DNA from: Acidovorax sp. A1169
GTDB taxonomy: Bacteria; Pseudomonadota; Gammaproteobacteria; Burkholderiales; Burkholderiaceae_C
Length of the DNA: 64,000 nucleotides
Reading direction: 5' to 3'
Assembly: GCF_030704685.1 (NCBI RefSeq)
Contig: NZ_JAUZDX010000015.1
Span: 1 to 64,000 of the forward strand
A program made the position numbers and the translations under genes. Below, one piece after another: positions 45,882 to 54,799 of this stretch. How positions within the stretch are numbered: the first letter of the stretch is position 1; every line of letters starts with the position of its first letter. The notes under the pieces were generated by a model. It was not told the DNA's origin and made no database searches. It was given only the letters and a program-made list of their open reading frames with translations.

Positions 45882-47414
45882 TTAACGCGGCAGCGCTGGA
45901 GATTCCACATCCCCCTCTTGGATGTGCGGGGGCCTGCCGGTTGCCCCGCCGGCCCAGGGCAAGGTGAAGCGGAATGCCGCCCCCGGCGCCGGCCTCTGCA
46001 CCAGTGCGATCCGGCTGCCATGCAGCGCCAGGATGCGGTGCGCAATGCGCAGCCCCAGGCCTCCGCCGCGCCGCGATCCGCCCATGGTAAAGGGGCGCTC
46101 GAACAGTCCCTCGCGCAGCTCCGGTGCAATGCCGGGACCGGTGTCCTGCACCTGCACGGCCAGGGCATCGGCCTCCTGGGCCAGCACCACGGTCACGGCA
46201 CCGCCTGGCGGCGTATGGCGCAAGGCGTTGTCCAGCAGGTTCGTCAGCACCCGCTCGACCAGGCCCAGGTCGGCATGCACGGGCGGCAGTTGCGGCGCAA
46301 TGTCCGCCAGCAGAGCCACCTGGCGCTCCTGGGCCACCAGTTCGAACTTCTGGAACACGTCCTGCACCAGGTCGGCCATGGCAAAGGGCTCGGCTTCAGG
46401 CTGCACAAACCCGTATTCGAGCCGCGCCAGCTCGAACAGGCTCTGCGCCAGCGCGCCCACCTTGCGGCTCTGGTCCAGGGCAATGCCCAGGTAGCGCTGG
46501 CGCTCGGCCGGCTGCAGCGTGGCGTCCTTGAGCAGCAGCGTCTCCAGGTAGCCGTGCAGCGAGGACAGCGGTGTGCGCAGGTCGTGAGAGACATTGGCGA
46601 TCAGCTCGCGGCGCTCCTGGTCCTGGCGGCTCAGCACCTGCCATTGCTCGCCGATGCGCGCCACCATCTGGCGGTAGGCAGCGTCGAGCACCGCGATCTC
46701 ATCACGGCTGTCCGGCGTTGGTGGTGATGGTGGCGCCAGGGCCGGCAGGGGCGGTTGTGCACCGGTCATGTCGAAATGGCGCACGGTCTCGGTAAGGCGG
46801 CGCAGCGGCCGCGTGATCAGGGTGAAGGCCACGAGGCCCGCCGCCAGGCACAGCAGCGCCACCATGGCGATGGACCACAGCGCCGTGGTCAGTACCGCAT
46901 TGGTGGAGCCCTGCGCCGCCACCAGGTCGTGCGCCTCGCCCAGCAGCACCACGTAGATGAAGCCCACGTCGCGCCCATGCACGCGCAGCGGCGCGGCGCT
47001 GAATACCTTGCGCGCGTCGGTGCTGCGCGGGTCGTCGGCCAGGATGGGCAGTGGCGCACCATCGATCATTCGGCGCACGGGCGCCAGATCAATGCGGTCG
47101 CGGCGCAGCCGGCCCTCGGGTGCAGCGTGGCCGGCAATGCGGCCATCGGGTTCGAGCAGGTAGACCTCCACACTGGGGTTGACCACCATGAGCTGGCTGA
47201 ACAGCTTGCGCACGGCGTCCGGCATGAGGCCATTGGCATCGGTGAGCTGGGCGTCGCGGGCAATGCTTTCGGCCAGGTCGCGCGAGAGGCCCTGCACCAC
47301 CTCCAGCTCGTGCATGCGGTTGGAGCGCACCTGCATCCAGGCCGAGGTGCCGCTGCACACCAGCAGCAGCACGGCGAACACCAGCGACAGGCGCTGCGTC
47401 ACGGTCAACCTCAT
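45882..47414 (-). CDS. Sensor histidine kinase
   Basis: 510 aa. N-terminal membrane segment (about 9-28), a periplasmic sensor region to about 170, and a second membrane segment near 172-195. A HAMP linker leads to HisKA with NVSHDLRTPLSSLHGY (phospho-histidine near 277) and HATPase_c with NLLDNALRHTPPGG, DTGPGIAPE and GGGLGLRIAHRI. Its ATG overlaps the regulator's stop (ATGA), so kinase and regulator are made together. The pair is divergent from the msrB-dipZ-msrA operon, which makes that operon a likely target and periplasmic oxidation a plausible signal. That link is inference. Confidence 0.9.
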   Translation of the reverse strand: MRLTVTQRLSLVFAVLLLVCSGTSAWMQVRSNRMHELEVVQGLSRDLAESIARDAQLTDANGLMPDAVRKLFSQLMVVNPSVEVYLLEPDGRIAGHAAPEGRLRRDRIDLAPVRRMIDGAPLPILADDPRSTDARKVFSAAPLRVHGRDVGFIYVVLLGEAHDLVAAQGSTNAVLTTALWSIAMVALLCLAAGLVAFTLITRPLRRLTETVRHFDMTGAQPPLPALAPPSPPTPDSRDEIAVLDAAYRQMVARIGEQWQVLSRQDQERRELIANVSHDLRTPLSSLHGYLETLLLKDATLQPAERQRYLGIALDQSRKVGALAQSLFELARLEYGFVQPEAEPFAMADLVQDVFQKFELVAQERQVALLADIAPQLPPVHADLGLVERVLTNLLDNALRHTPPGGAVTVVLAQEADALAVQVQDTGPGIAPELREGLFERPFTMGGSRRGGGLGLRIAHRILALHGSRIALVQRPAPGAAFRFTLPWAGGATGRPPHIQEGDVESPALPR

Positions 47415-48136
47415 AGCGCACCCTCGGGGCCGGCAAACTTGTAGCCGCGCCCCCAGATGGTGAGGATGCGCGCGGGCTGGGCCGGGTCGGCCTCGATCTT
47501 GGCGCGCAGCCGGTTGATGTGGGTGTTGACCGTGTGCTCATAGCCCTCGTGCTGGTAGCCCCACACGGCGTTGAGCAGGTCCATGCGCGAGAACACCTTG
47601 CCCGGCTGGCGCGCAAAGAAGTACAGCAGGTCGAACTCGCGTGGCGTCAGGTCGAGCCGCTGGCCCGCGAGCCGCGCGTCGCGCGCCACGGGGTCCATGG
47701 CCAGGCCGTCCACCGACAGGCTGCCCGCCTGCTGGCGCGCGTTCTGCGCCATGGCCTCGGCCCGGCGCAGCAAGGCCCGCACGCGGGCCACGAGTTCGAG
47801 CACCGAAAACGGCTTGGGCAGGTAGTCGTCGGCACCGATCTCCAGGCCCAGGATGCGGTGCACCTCACTGGCCCGCGCGCTGATGATGATGATGGGCACG
47901 TAGCGCGGCATGGCGCGGGCCCGGCGGCAGATTTCCAGGCCGTCCACCCCCGGCAGCATCAGGTCCAGCACCAGCGCGTCCCAGTCGCCGGCGCGCGTGA
48001 GCTGCGCCAGGCCGTCGTCGCCCCGCGCGCAATGCACGACCTGCAGGCCTTCGTCGCGCAGGTGCATGGTCAGCAGTTCGGCGATGTGGGCGTCGTCTTC
48101 CACCAGCAGCACGCGTTTGGAGGGAGGTATGGACAT
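47411..48136 (-). CDS. OmpR-family response regulator
   Basis: 241 aa from ATG 48136, chosen because SKRVLLVEDDAHIAELL should lie near the N-terminus; an upstream start would add 21 unrelated residues. The receiver has the acidic pair in VEDD and the phospho-aspartate in LVLDLMLPGVDGLE. The C-terminal winged helix (LDLTPREFDLLYFFARQPGKVFSR through TVNTHINRLRAKIE) is OmpR-type. It probably binds the 143-bp divergent region shared with msrB. Confidence 0.92.
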   Translation of the reverse strand: MSIPPSKRVLLVEDDAHIAELLTMHLRDEGLQVVHCARGDDGLAQLTRAGDWDALVLDLMLPGVDGLEICRRARAMPRYVPIIIISARASEVHRILGLEIGADDYLPKPFSVLELVARVRALLRRAEAMAQNARQQAGSLSVDGLAMDPVARDARLAGQRLDLTPREFDLLYFFARQPGKVFSRMDLLNAVWGYQHEGYEHTVNTHINRLRAKIEADPAQPARILTIWGRGYKFAGPEGAL

Positions 48137-48279
48137 GAAAAGGCAGGTAAGCGAGGGATGCCCAGCATTGTGCGCAATCGCAGCCTGCCGAGTTATCACG
48201 AATTTTTGAAGTTTGCGTGAGGACTTCGCGATTGAGCCCGGCCTAAGCTCCGGCCAACCCCCTACCGACCGAGGACCCC

Positions 48280-48783
48280 ATGACCACCACCCGCCGCCAT
48301 CTTCTGTTCACCGGCAGCGCCAGCGCACTGGCCCTGGCCGCCTGGTTCTCGCCGCGCCGCGCCCCTGCAGCTGCCGCCACCAGCGAGGTTTTCGAGGTGA
48401 CCTTCACCGACGCCCAGTGGCGCGCCAGGCTCACGCCCGCGCAGTACGCCGTGCTGCGCCACGAAAACACCGAGCGCCCCGGCAGCAGCCCGCTCAACAA
48501 GGAGAACCGTGCCGGCACCTTCGCCTGCGCCGGCTGTGCCCTGCCGCTGTTTTCTTCCAAGACCAAGTTCGACAGCGGCACCGGCTGGCCCAGCTTCTGG
48601 AAGCCTCTGGACAATGCCGTGGCCACCCGCACGGACCGCACCCTGGGCATGGCGCGCACCGAGGCGCATTGCCGCCGCTGCGGCGGCCACCTGGGCCATG
48701 TCTTCAACGACGGCCCCCAACCCACGGGCCTGCGCTACTGCATGAATGGCCTGTCGCTCACGTTCGCGGCCGGCGCTGCCTGA
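48280..48783 (+). CDS. msrB: Peptide-methionine (R)-S-oxide reductase, exported
   Basis: 167 aa. An N-terminal signal with RR (TTTRRHLLFTGSASALALAAWFS) directs it to the periplasm, possibly by Tat. MsrB motifs are complete: zinc cysteines in CAGC and CRRC, TKFDSGTGWPSFW, GGHLGHVFNDGPQPTGLRYCMNG with the catalytic cysteine in RYCMN. It reduces the R-epimer of methionine sulfoxide in exported proteins. It is first of three genes with dipZ and msrA, opposite the two-component system. Confidence 0.94.
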   Translation: MTTTRRHLLFTGSASALALAAWFSPRRAPAAAATSEVFEVTFTDAQWRARLTPAQYAVLRHENTERPGSSPLNKENRAGTFACAGCALPLFSSKTKFDSGTGWPSFWKPLDNAVATRTDRTLGMARTEAHCRRCGGHLGHVFNDGPQPTGLRYCMNGLSLTFAAGAA

Positions 48784-48794
48784 GGACCGCCGCC

Positions 48795-50624
48795 ATGCTG
48801 CTCCTCCTTTTGGCCTACCTGGGCGGGGTGCTGACCATCGTCAGCCCCTGCATCCTGCCCGTGCTGCCGTTTGTCTTCTCGCGCGCCAGCCAGCCCTTTT
48901 TGCGCAGCGGCCTGCCCTTGCTGGCCGGCATGGCGCTGACCTTTGCGACCGTGGCCACGCTGGCCGCCGTGGGCGGCGGCTGGGTGGTGGCCGCCAACCA
49001 GTATGGCCGCTGGGCGGCGCTGGTGCTGGTGGCGGTGTTCGGCCTGGCCCTGGTTTGGCCGGGCCTCGCCGACCGCATGGCACGCCCCCTGGTCGCCGCC
49101 GGTGACCGCCTGTCGCAGTCAGCCCAGGGCGACGGCAAGCCACGCGTGGGCGCATCGCTGCTATTGGGTGTGGCCACGGGCCTGCTGTGGGCCCCCTGCG
49201 CCGGGCCGGTGCTCGGCCTGATCCTGACCGGCGCCGCATTGCAGGGTGCCAGCGTGGGCACCAGCCTGCTGCTGCTGGCCTATGCGGCCGGTGCGGCCAC
49301 GTCGATGGCGGCGGCCCTGCTGCTCGGCGGCCGGGTGTTTGCCGCGCTCAAGCGCTCGCTGGGCGTGGGCGAATGGGTGCGCCGCGGCCTGGGCGCTGCA
49401 ATGCTGGCTGGCGTGGCTGCGATTGCACTGGGGCTGGACACGGGCATCCTGGCCCGACTGTCGACGGCATCCACCGGCGGCATCGAGCAGGCCCTGGTGG
49501 ACCGGCTGGGCAGCGAACCGCAGGGCGGCGCCATGGCCATGAGCGGTGGCCCTTCAATGAGTATGCAGGGCAACGGCGCCATGATGGCTGCCGCCGCCGA
49601 AGGGGCCGGCCCTTCCATGATGGCTGCCGGCAACGCTGCGGCCGGGCGCTTGCCGGACCAGGGCGAGGTGCCCTCGCTCGACGGTGCCGTGCAGTGGCTC
49701 AACTCCCCCGCACTCACCACGGCCGGGCTGCGCGGCAAGGTGGTGCTGGTGGACTTCTGGACCTACTCGTGCATCAACTGCCTGCGCGCCATGCCCTATG
49801 TGAAGGCCTGGGCCGAGAAGTACAAGGACCAGGGCCTGGTGGTGGTGGGTGTGCATGCGCCCGAGTTCGCCTTCGAGCGCGACGCCGCCAACGTGGCCAA
49901 GGCCGTGCGCGACCTCGGCATCACCTACCCCGTGGCCATCGACAACAACTACGCCATCTGGCGCGCCTTCCAGAACCGCTACTGGCCCGCGCACTACCTG
50001 ATCGACGCCCAGGGCCGCATGCGCTACCACCACTTCGGCGAGGGCAAGTACGCTGAGTCGGAGCGCGCCATCCAGCAACTGCTGCGCGAGGCCGGCACTG
50101 CCGCAACACCGGTGCAGGACGGCCTGGCCCAGGTGGCTGCCCAGGGCGTGCACCAGCCCGCCGACCTGGGGACGGTGCGCTCGCACGAAACCTACCTGGG
50201 CTATGAGCGGGCCGAGCACTTCGCCTCGGCCGAGCCTGCCGTGCGCGACCGGGCGGCCACCTACACCGCCCCCGCCCGCCCGGCGCTCAATGCCTGGGGC
50301 CTGGCCGGCCAGTGGACGGTGGGCGCCGAGCGTGCCACCTTGGCCGCTGGCAACGGCCGCATCGTCTACCGCTTCCAGGAGCGCGACCTGCACCTGGTGC
50401 TGGGGCCGGGCACCGGCGGCAAGCCCGTGCGCTTCAAGGTTACGGTCGATGGCCAGGCCCCTGGCGAGGCGCGTGGCATCGACGTGGCCGCCGACGGCAC
50501 GGGCACGGTGACCGACCAGCGCCTGTACCAGCTGGTGCGCCAGGGCGGCGAGGTGCGCGAACGCACCTTCAGCATCGAGTTCCTGGATGCCCCTGTCGAC
50601 GCCTACGCCTTTACCTTCGGGTGA
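48795..50624 (+). CDS. dipZ: DipZ-like thiol-disulfide transporter with thioredoxin domain
   Basis: 609 aa from ATG 48795, 11 bp after msrB. The N-terminal 6-TM CcdA/DsbD-type domain carries its two key cysteines in TIVSPCILPVLPF and LLWAPCAGPVLGL. A Met/Ala/Gly-rich linker (about 235-295) leads to a TlpA-like thioredoxin domain with active site YSCINCLRAMPY (near 325) and a C-terminal beta-sandwich with VTDQRLYQLVRQGG. It moves electrons from cytoplasmic thioredoxin to periplasmic acceptors. Between exported MsrB and MsrA it is the obvious reductant source for both. Confidence 0.93.
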   Translation: MLLLLLAYLGGVLTIVSPCILPVLPFVFSRASQPFLRSGLPLLAGMALTFATVATLAAVGGGWVVAANQYGRWAALVLVAVFGLALVWPGLADRMARPLVAAGDRLSQSAQGDGKPRVGASLLLGVATGLLWAPCAGPVLGLILTGAALQGASVGTSLLLLAYAAGAATSMAAALLLGGRVFAALKRSLGVGEWVRRGLGAAMLAGVAAIALGLDTGILARLSTASTGGIEQALVDRLGSEPQGGAMAMSGGPSMSMQGNGAMMAAAAEGAGPSMMAAGNAAAGRLPDQGEVPSLDGAVQWLNSPALTTAGLRGKVVLVDFWTYSCINCLRAMPYVKAWAEKYKDQGLVVVGVHAPEFAFERDAANVAKAVRDLGITYPVAIDNNYAIWRAFQNRYWPAHYLIDAQGRMRYHHFGEGKYAESERAIQQLLREAGTAATPVQDGLAQVAAQGVHQPADLGTVRSHETYLGYERAEHFASAEPAVRDRAATYTAPARPALNAWGLAGQWTVGAERATLAAGNGRIVYRFQERDLHLVLGPGTGGKPVRFKVTVDGQAPGEARGIDVAADGTGTVTDQRLYQLVRQGGEVRERTFSIEFLDAPVDAYAFTFG

Positions 50625-50683
50625 GCACATTTCCGGCGAACCCGCATCACACTCCCACCACCTTCCAGAAAGGCGCTCTCACC

Positions 50684-51421
<738 letters not shown>

Positions 51422-51626
51422 TCGCGCCGCATCGCCTTTCTGCCCTGCTGTGCCGGAGCAGGCTGGGCTGAGACAGACGCTGCGCGCCCGTTCGGCGGGT
51501 CGCTGAACGCTTGCGGACAGCGGCCCGAAAACGATCTATTCGGCACTGACCGGTGCCGAAGCGGCACCTCGCTCGCTCGCATCGAATGTAACCATGGGTA
51601 ACCCAATCCACCCACAGGGATACCCC

Positions 51627-52607
51627 ATGGACACGATGATTTTGAAGAAGGTCCGGACCGTTGTTTCAGTGCATGTGCTGGCCCTGTCCAGCATGGTGGC
51701 CTGGGCGCAGGACTATCCGTGGAAAACTGTCACCCTGGTTGTCGGCTACCCCGCCGGCGGCAGTGTGGACCTTGTAGCACGGGCCATCGCGCCCGGTTTG
51801 GCGCGCCGCCTGGGCCAGTCGGTGAAGGTGGCGAACATTCCCGGCACCAGCGGGGCGCTGGCCGCGGCGCGGGTGGCTCTGGCCGAAGCAGACGGGCACA
51901 CACTGCTGCTGGGCTCGCCCGCAGAGGTGGGCATCAACCACCTGGTGAGCCGCCGGCGCGACGGCTACAACCCGCTCAAGGATTCCACGCCCATCGGTCT
52001 CATCGGCAGCCAGCCCCTGGTGCTGGTGGCCGGCCGGAAGACGCCTGTGGCCAGCATCGACGAATTCCTGCGCGCCACCGCCGAGGCGCCTGCGCCCATG
52101 CGCTATGCCTCGTCGGGCATGGGCACGCCGCTGCACCTTGCGGGGGAGACCATTCGCCAGCAATCAGGGGTGCGCATGGCGCACGTGCCTTCACGCGGCG
52201 CCGGTGCCATGCTCGCGAACCTGGACAGTGGTGACGTGGACTTTGCGGTGATGGTGCTGTCCAGCGCCCTGCCCCATATCAAGGACGGCAAGGTCAAGGC
52301 CATTGGCGTGACGAAGCTGGAGCGCTCTGCGGTGGCGCCCCAGATCCCGGCCCTGGCAGAGAATGCGCGGTTCAAGGCGGTCGATGCAGGTGTCTGGTTC
52401 GGCCTGCTGGGCCCCGGCAAGCTGCCGCCCGCCACGACCATCCGGTTGCGCGAGGACCTGCAGCTGCTGCTCAAGGAGCCCGAACTGCGCAATACGCTCG
52501 AAGCCGCTGGCCTGACCATGATGGAAGGCACGGATTTCGTGCCCTTCCTGCAGTCGGAAATCCAGAAGTTCAGCCGGGTGGTGGAGTTCGCGAACATCCG
52601 CAACTGA
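51627..52607 (+). CDS. Bug/TctC-family periplasmic solute-binding receptor
   Basis: 326 aa from ATG 51627 (AGGGA seven bases upstream). Signal peptide VVSVHVLALSSMVAWAQ, then the mature Bug start YPWKTVTLVVGYPAGGSVDLVARAIAPGLARRLGQ. The middle motif VPSRGAGAMLANLDSGDVDFAVM replaces the usual VPYKG, a mild divergence. It stands alone after the msr genes and before a convergent SDR gene, so its ligand cannot be guessed from context. It is the third member of this family in the window. Confidence 0.87.
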   Translation: MDTMILKKVRTVVSVHVLALSSMVAWAQDYPWKTVTLVVGYPAGGSVDLVARAIAPGLARRLGQSVKVANIPGTSGALAAARVALAEADGHTLLLGSPAEVGINHLVSRRRDGYNPLKDSTPIGLIGSQPLVLVAGRKTPVASIDEFLRATAEAPAPMRYASSGMGTPLHLAGETIRQQSGVRMAHVPSRGAGAMLANLDSGDVDFAVMVLSSALPHIKDGKVKAIGVTKLERSAVAPQIPALAENARFKAVDAGVWFGLLGPGKLPPATTIRLREDLQLLLKEPELRNTLEAAGLTMMEGTDFVPFLQSEIQKFSRVVEFANIRN

Positions 52608-52615
52608 GCGAAGCC

Positions 52616-53647
52616 TTAGCCCCCGTCGCCTGCATTGCCGGTGATCGGCAAAACGATGCCGGTAATGTAGCTCGAACAGCACGGCGCGGCCAGGAACACA
52701 TAGGCCGGCGAAATCTCCTCGGGCTGCGCGGGCCGCCCCATCTGCGTGCTGGCACCGAACTGGGCGATGTCCTCGGGCGTCTTGTCGGCCGGGTTCAGCG
52801 GCGTCCATACCGGGCCGGGGGCCACGGCGTTCACGCGGATGCCCTTGTCCGCCAGGTTGTGCGCCAGGGCCTTGGTGAAGGCATGGATGGCGCCCTTGGT
52901 GGCCGAATAGTCGAGCAGCTCCTTGCTGCCTCGCAGGCCTGTGACGGAACCGGTGTTGACGATGGCATCGCCCCGGTTGAGGTGCGGCAGCGCCGCCTTG
53001 GCCATGTGGAAGTAGCCGTAGATGTTGGTTTTGAAGGTCTCGTCGAAACGCTCTTCGGTCAGGTCTTCGAGCGAGCTGGCATGCTCCTGGAAGGCCGCAT
53101 TGTTCACCAGCAGGTTGAGCTTGCCAAAGGCCTTGACGGTCTTGACAACGGCACCTTTGCAAAAGCGCGCGCTTTTCACGTCGCCGGAGATCGCGATGCA
53201 GTGCCGGCCTTCCGCCTGCACCAGTTCGATCGTGCGCTTCGCATCTTCATGCTCGTTGAGGTAGACGATGGCCACATCGGCACCTTCGCGCGCGAACAGC
53301 ACGGCCACGGCTCTACCGATGCCGGAGTCGCCGCCGGTGATGAGGGCAGACATGCCTTCGAGCTTGCCACTGCCCTTGTAGTGCGGGGCCTCGAAGCGCG
53401 GCGGCAGCGACATGCGCGCCTCGATGCCGGGCTTGGCCAGCGCCTGGTTGGGCAAAGGAGCGCCCGGCTCGGCGCGACCCGGGCCCGGAGCAACGCCCAT
53501 TTTTTTCGGTTGAGCCAGCTTTTTGCTTGCAGATGCCTTCTTTTTGGAGGCGTCCTTGGCATCCTGCTCGGCCTGGATGCGTTTTTGCTTCTTGGCGGTC
53601 TGCGCTGCGGCGGCGCTCTCGCGAGGGGATGCGGTGGATTTCTTCAT
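52616..53647 (-). CDS. SDR-family oxidoreductase with Lys/Ala-rich N-terminal tail
   Basis: 343 aa. The first 50 residues are rich in Lys, Ala and Ser (KKQKRIQAEQDAKDASKKKA), resembling a basic, disordered nucleic-acid-binding tail. The short-chain dehydrogenase follows: LITGGDSGIGRA (about 104-115), NNAAF, TGSVTG, and YSATKGAIHAF with the catalytic tyrosine and lysine, then NAVAPGPVWTPL. The layout matches general-stress SDRs of the YdaD/YhxC type. It is 12 bp after a small acidic protein gene, probably in one operon. Substrate unknown. Confidence 0.87.
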   Translation of the reverse strand: MKKSTASPRESAAAAQTAKKQKRIQAEQDAKDASKKKASASKKLAQPKKMGVAPGPGRAEPGAPLPNQALAKPGIEARMSLPPRFEAPHYKGSGKLEGMSALITGGDSGIGRAVAVLFAREGADVAIVYLNEHEDAKRTIELVQAEGRHCIAISGDVKSARFCKGAVVKTVKAFGKLNLLVNNAAFQEHASSLEDLTEERFDETFKTNIYGYFHMAKAALPHLNRGDAIVNTGSVTGLRGSKELLDYSATKGAIHAFTKALAHNLADKGIRVNAVAPGPVWTPLNPADKTPEDIAQFGASTQMGRPAQPEEISPAYVFLAAPCCSSYITGIVLPITGNAGDGG

Positions 53648-53659
53648 GGCACGGCCCCT

Positions 53660-53875
53660 TTACTTGAGCCACTTGCGCTGCGGCCTGGGCTGTACGGTGA
53701 CATCCACGGTCTTGTGCACGCCAGGTTTGCCGGTGGCGGGGTCGGTTTCTACAACGTCTTCGAGGTCGATGTCCTGCACTTCCGAGTTGGTCTCCTCCTC
53801 TAGGTCTTCCAGGATGTTGTCGATCTTGCGTTCGGCCTTGTCGACTTCGGCTTGGGGGATGGGGGTGATGCGCAT
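53660..53875 (-). CDS. Small acidic hypothetical protein
   Basis: 71 aa from ATG 53875, with AGGAG eight bases upstream. The first half is very acidic and helical (VDKAERKIDNILEDLEEE); the tail is basic (RPQRKWLK). No known family was recognised. It is just upstream of, and probably co-transcribed with, the SDR gene whose protein has a basic tail, so charge-driven pairing of the two proteins is conceivable but unproven. Confidence 0.65.
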   Translation of the reverse strand: MRITPIPQAEVDKAERKIDNILEDLEEETNSEVQDIDLEDVVETDPATGKPGVHKTVDVTVQPRPQRKWLK

Positions 53876-53978
53876 GGCTGCTGCTCCTAGGGGAATGCAC
53901 CATTCTTGCCACCCCACCGCCGCCCGCCTGTCATCCATTGCCGACGATGGGCCGTCTTTCTATGCCGACACCAACGCT

Positions 53979-54113
53979 TCAGAAATCGAATTTGGCCGAC
54001 AACTCGCAATGGATCTCGCCGGGGCGGATGCACGGGTCGAGTGGGTGCAGGGCGATCTGTTCACCGTAGCGTTTGGTCAGGCCAATGGCTTGGAGCACGG
54101 GGTTTCCTTCCAT
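53979..54113 (-). pseudogene. 5' remnant of an ABC transporter ATPase gene, fused to foreign sequence
   Basis: From ATG 54113 the frame reads MEGNPVLQAIGLTKRYGEQI and then a typical lead-in to a Walker A loop (PGEIHC). It diverges just before the expected G-x-x-G-x-GKT, continues ELSAKFDF and stops at 53979. The first 36 residues are thus an ABC ATPase N-terminus without nucleotide site. The last residues, ending in phenylalanine, resemble the C-terminal beta signal of an outer-membrane barrel, so a deletion may have joined two genes. The product cannot hydrolyse ATP. Confidence 0.6.
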
Positions 54114-54220
54114 CTGAGATGGCGGTCAGGGGGAAACGGGCTTGGGCAACACCGCAGGGGTCAGGACGCTTAAAGCGGGATGAGCAGGCACTGGAAGACC
54201 CGGTCATTTCGACATTCATA

Positions 54221-54240
54221 AATGATAATGCGTTGTCATT
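54221..54240. promoter_or_regulatory. Fur/Zur-box-like palindrome
   Basis: AATGATAATGCGTTGTCATT is palindromic at 16 of 20 positions and looks like a Fur-superfamily operator. It lies 107 bp upstream of the ABC remnant and 134 bp upstream of the frameshifted Fur-family gene, in their divergent region. Confidence 0.5.
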
Positions 54241-54327
54241 AGCAATTGTGACCGGACGAAGAAAATGCTGCTACCTTGTATGCAGGGAGTTGCCGCTCGT
54301 GGCACAGGCGCGCGCCTGAGCTTTCAC

Positions 54328-54343
54328 TGATAATTGGTTATCA
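54328..54343. promoter_or_regulatory. Second palindrome upstream of the Fur-family gene
   Basis: TGATAA TTGG TTATCA is a perfect 6-bp inverted repeat with a 4-bp spacer, 31 bp before the ATG of the Fur-family gene. It is a likely autoregulatory operator. Confidence 0.5.
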
Positions 54344-54374
54344 ACAACAAGCCCTGCGGCACCGGCCCCACCCC

Positions 54375-54793
54375 ATGGAACGATCCACCCGCGTGCCGCC
54401 ATCCTGGCGGCCATTGCAGATGCCCAACGCCCCCTCACGCCCCAGGAGGTGCTGGACAGCGCACGCGAAACCGTGCAGGGCCTGGGCATGGCCACGGTCT
54501 ACCGCAACATCAAGGCGCTGCTGGAGGATGGATCGCTGCAGGCCGTGCAACTGCCAGGCGAAAGCCCGAGGTATGAAGCCGCCGAGCACGAGCATGGGCA
54601 CCACCACCACTTCCAGTGCACGGTGTGCTCGCGCGTGTTCGACGTGCACGATTGCCCCGGCGACCTGCGCGACCTGGCGCCCAAGGGCTTCACCGTGGAG
54701 CGGCACGAACTGACCTTGTACGGCCGCTGCGCCGATTGCGCAAAGGCAGCAGCCGCCCCGAAGCCCCGGGGCAAGGCCGCCGCTACGGCCTGA
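54375..54793 (+). pseudogene. Fur-family metalloregulator gene with a frameshift near its start
   Basis: From ATG 54375 the first six codons read MERSTR, the usual opening for this subgroup. The expected continuation RAAILAAIADAQRPLTPQEV is in another frame, beginning at 54392. The reading MERSTR followed by RAAIL is restored if four bases are added near 54391. The downstream frame is otherwise intact: GMATVYRNIKALLEDG (recognition helix), HEHGHHHHFQC (metal site), CTVC and CADC zinc cysteines. A GTG at 54449 could start a shorter protein, but it would lack the first helices of the DNA-binding domain. This is a recent mutation or a sequencing error. The metal (zinc or iron) cannot be told. 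Confidence 0.7.
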
Positions 54794-54799
54794 ACTGCC

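Noticed and set aside
51552..51568. Hairpin GGTGCCG-AAG-CGGCACC upstream of the third Bug gene as terminator
   Set aside because: The stem is only 7 bp and is not followed by a T-run; it is too weak to call.
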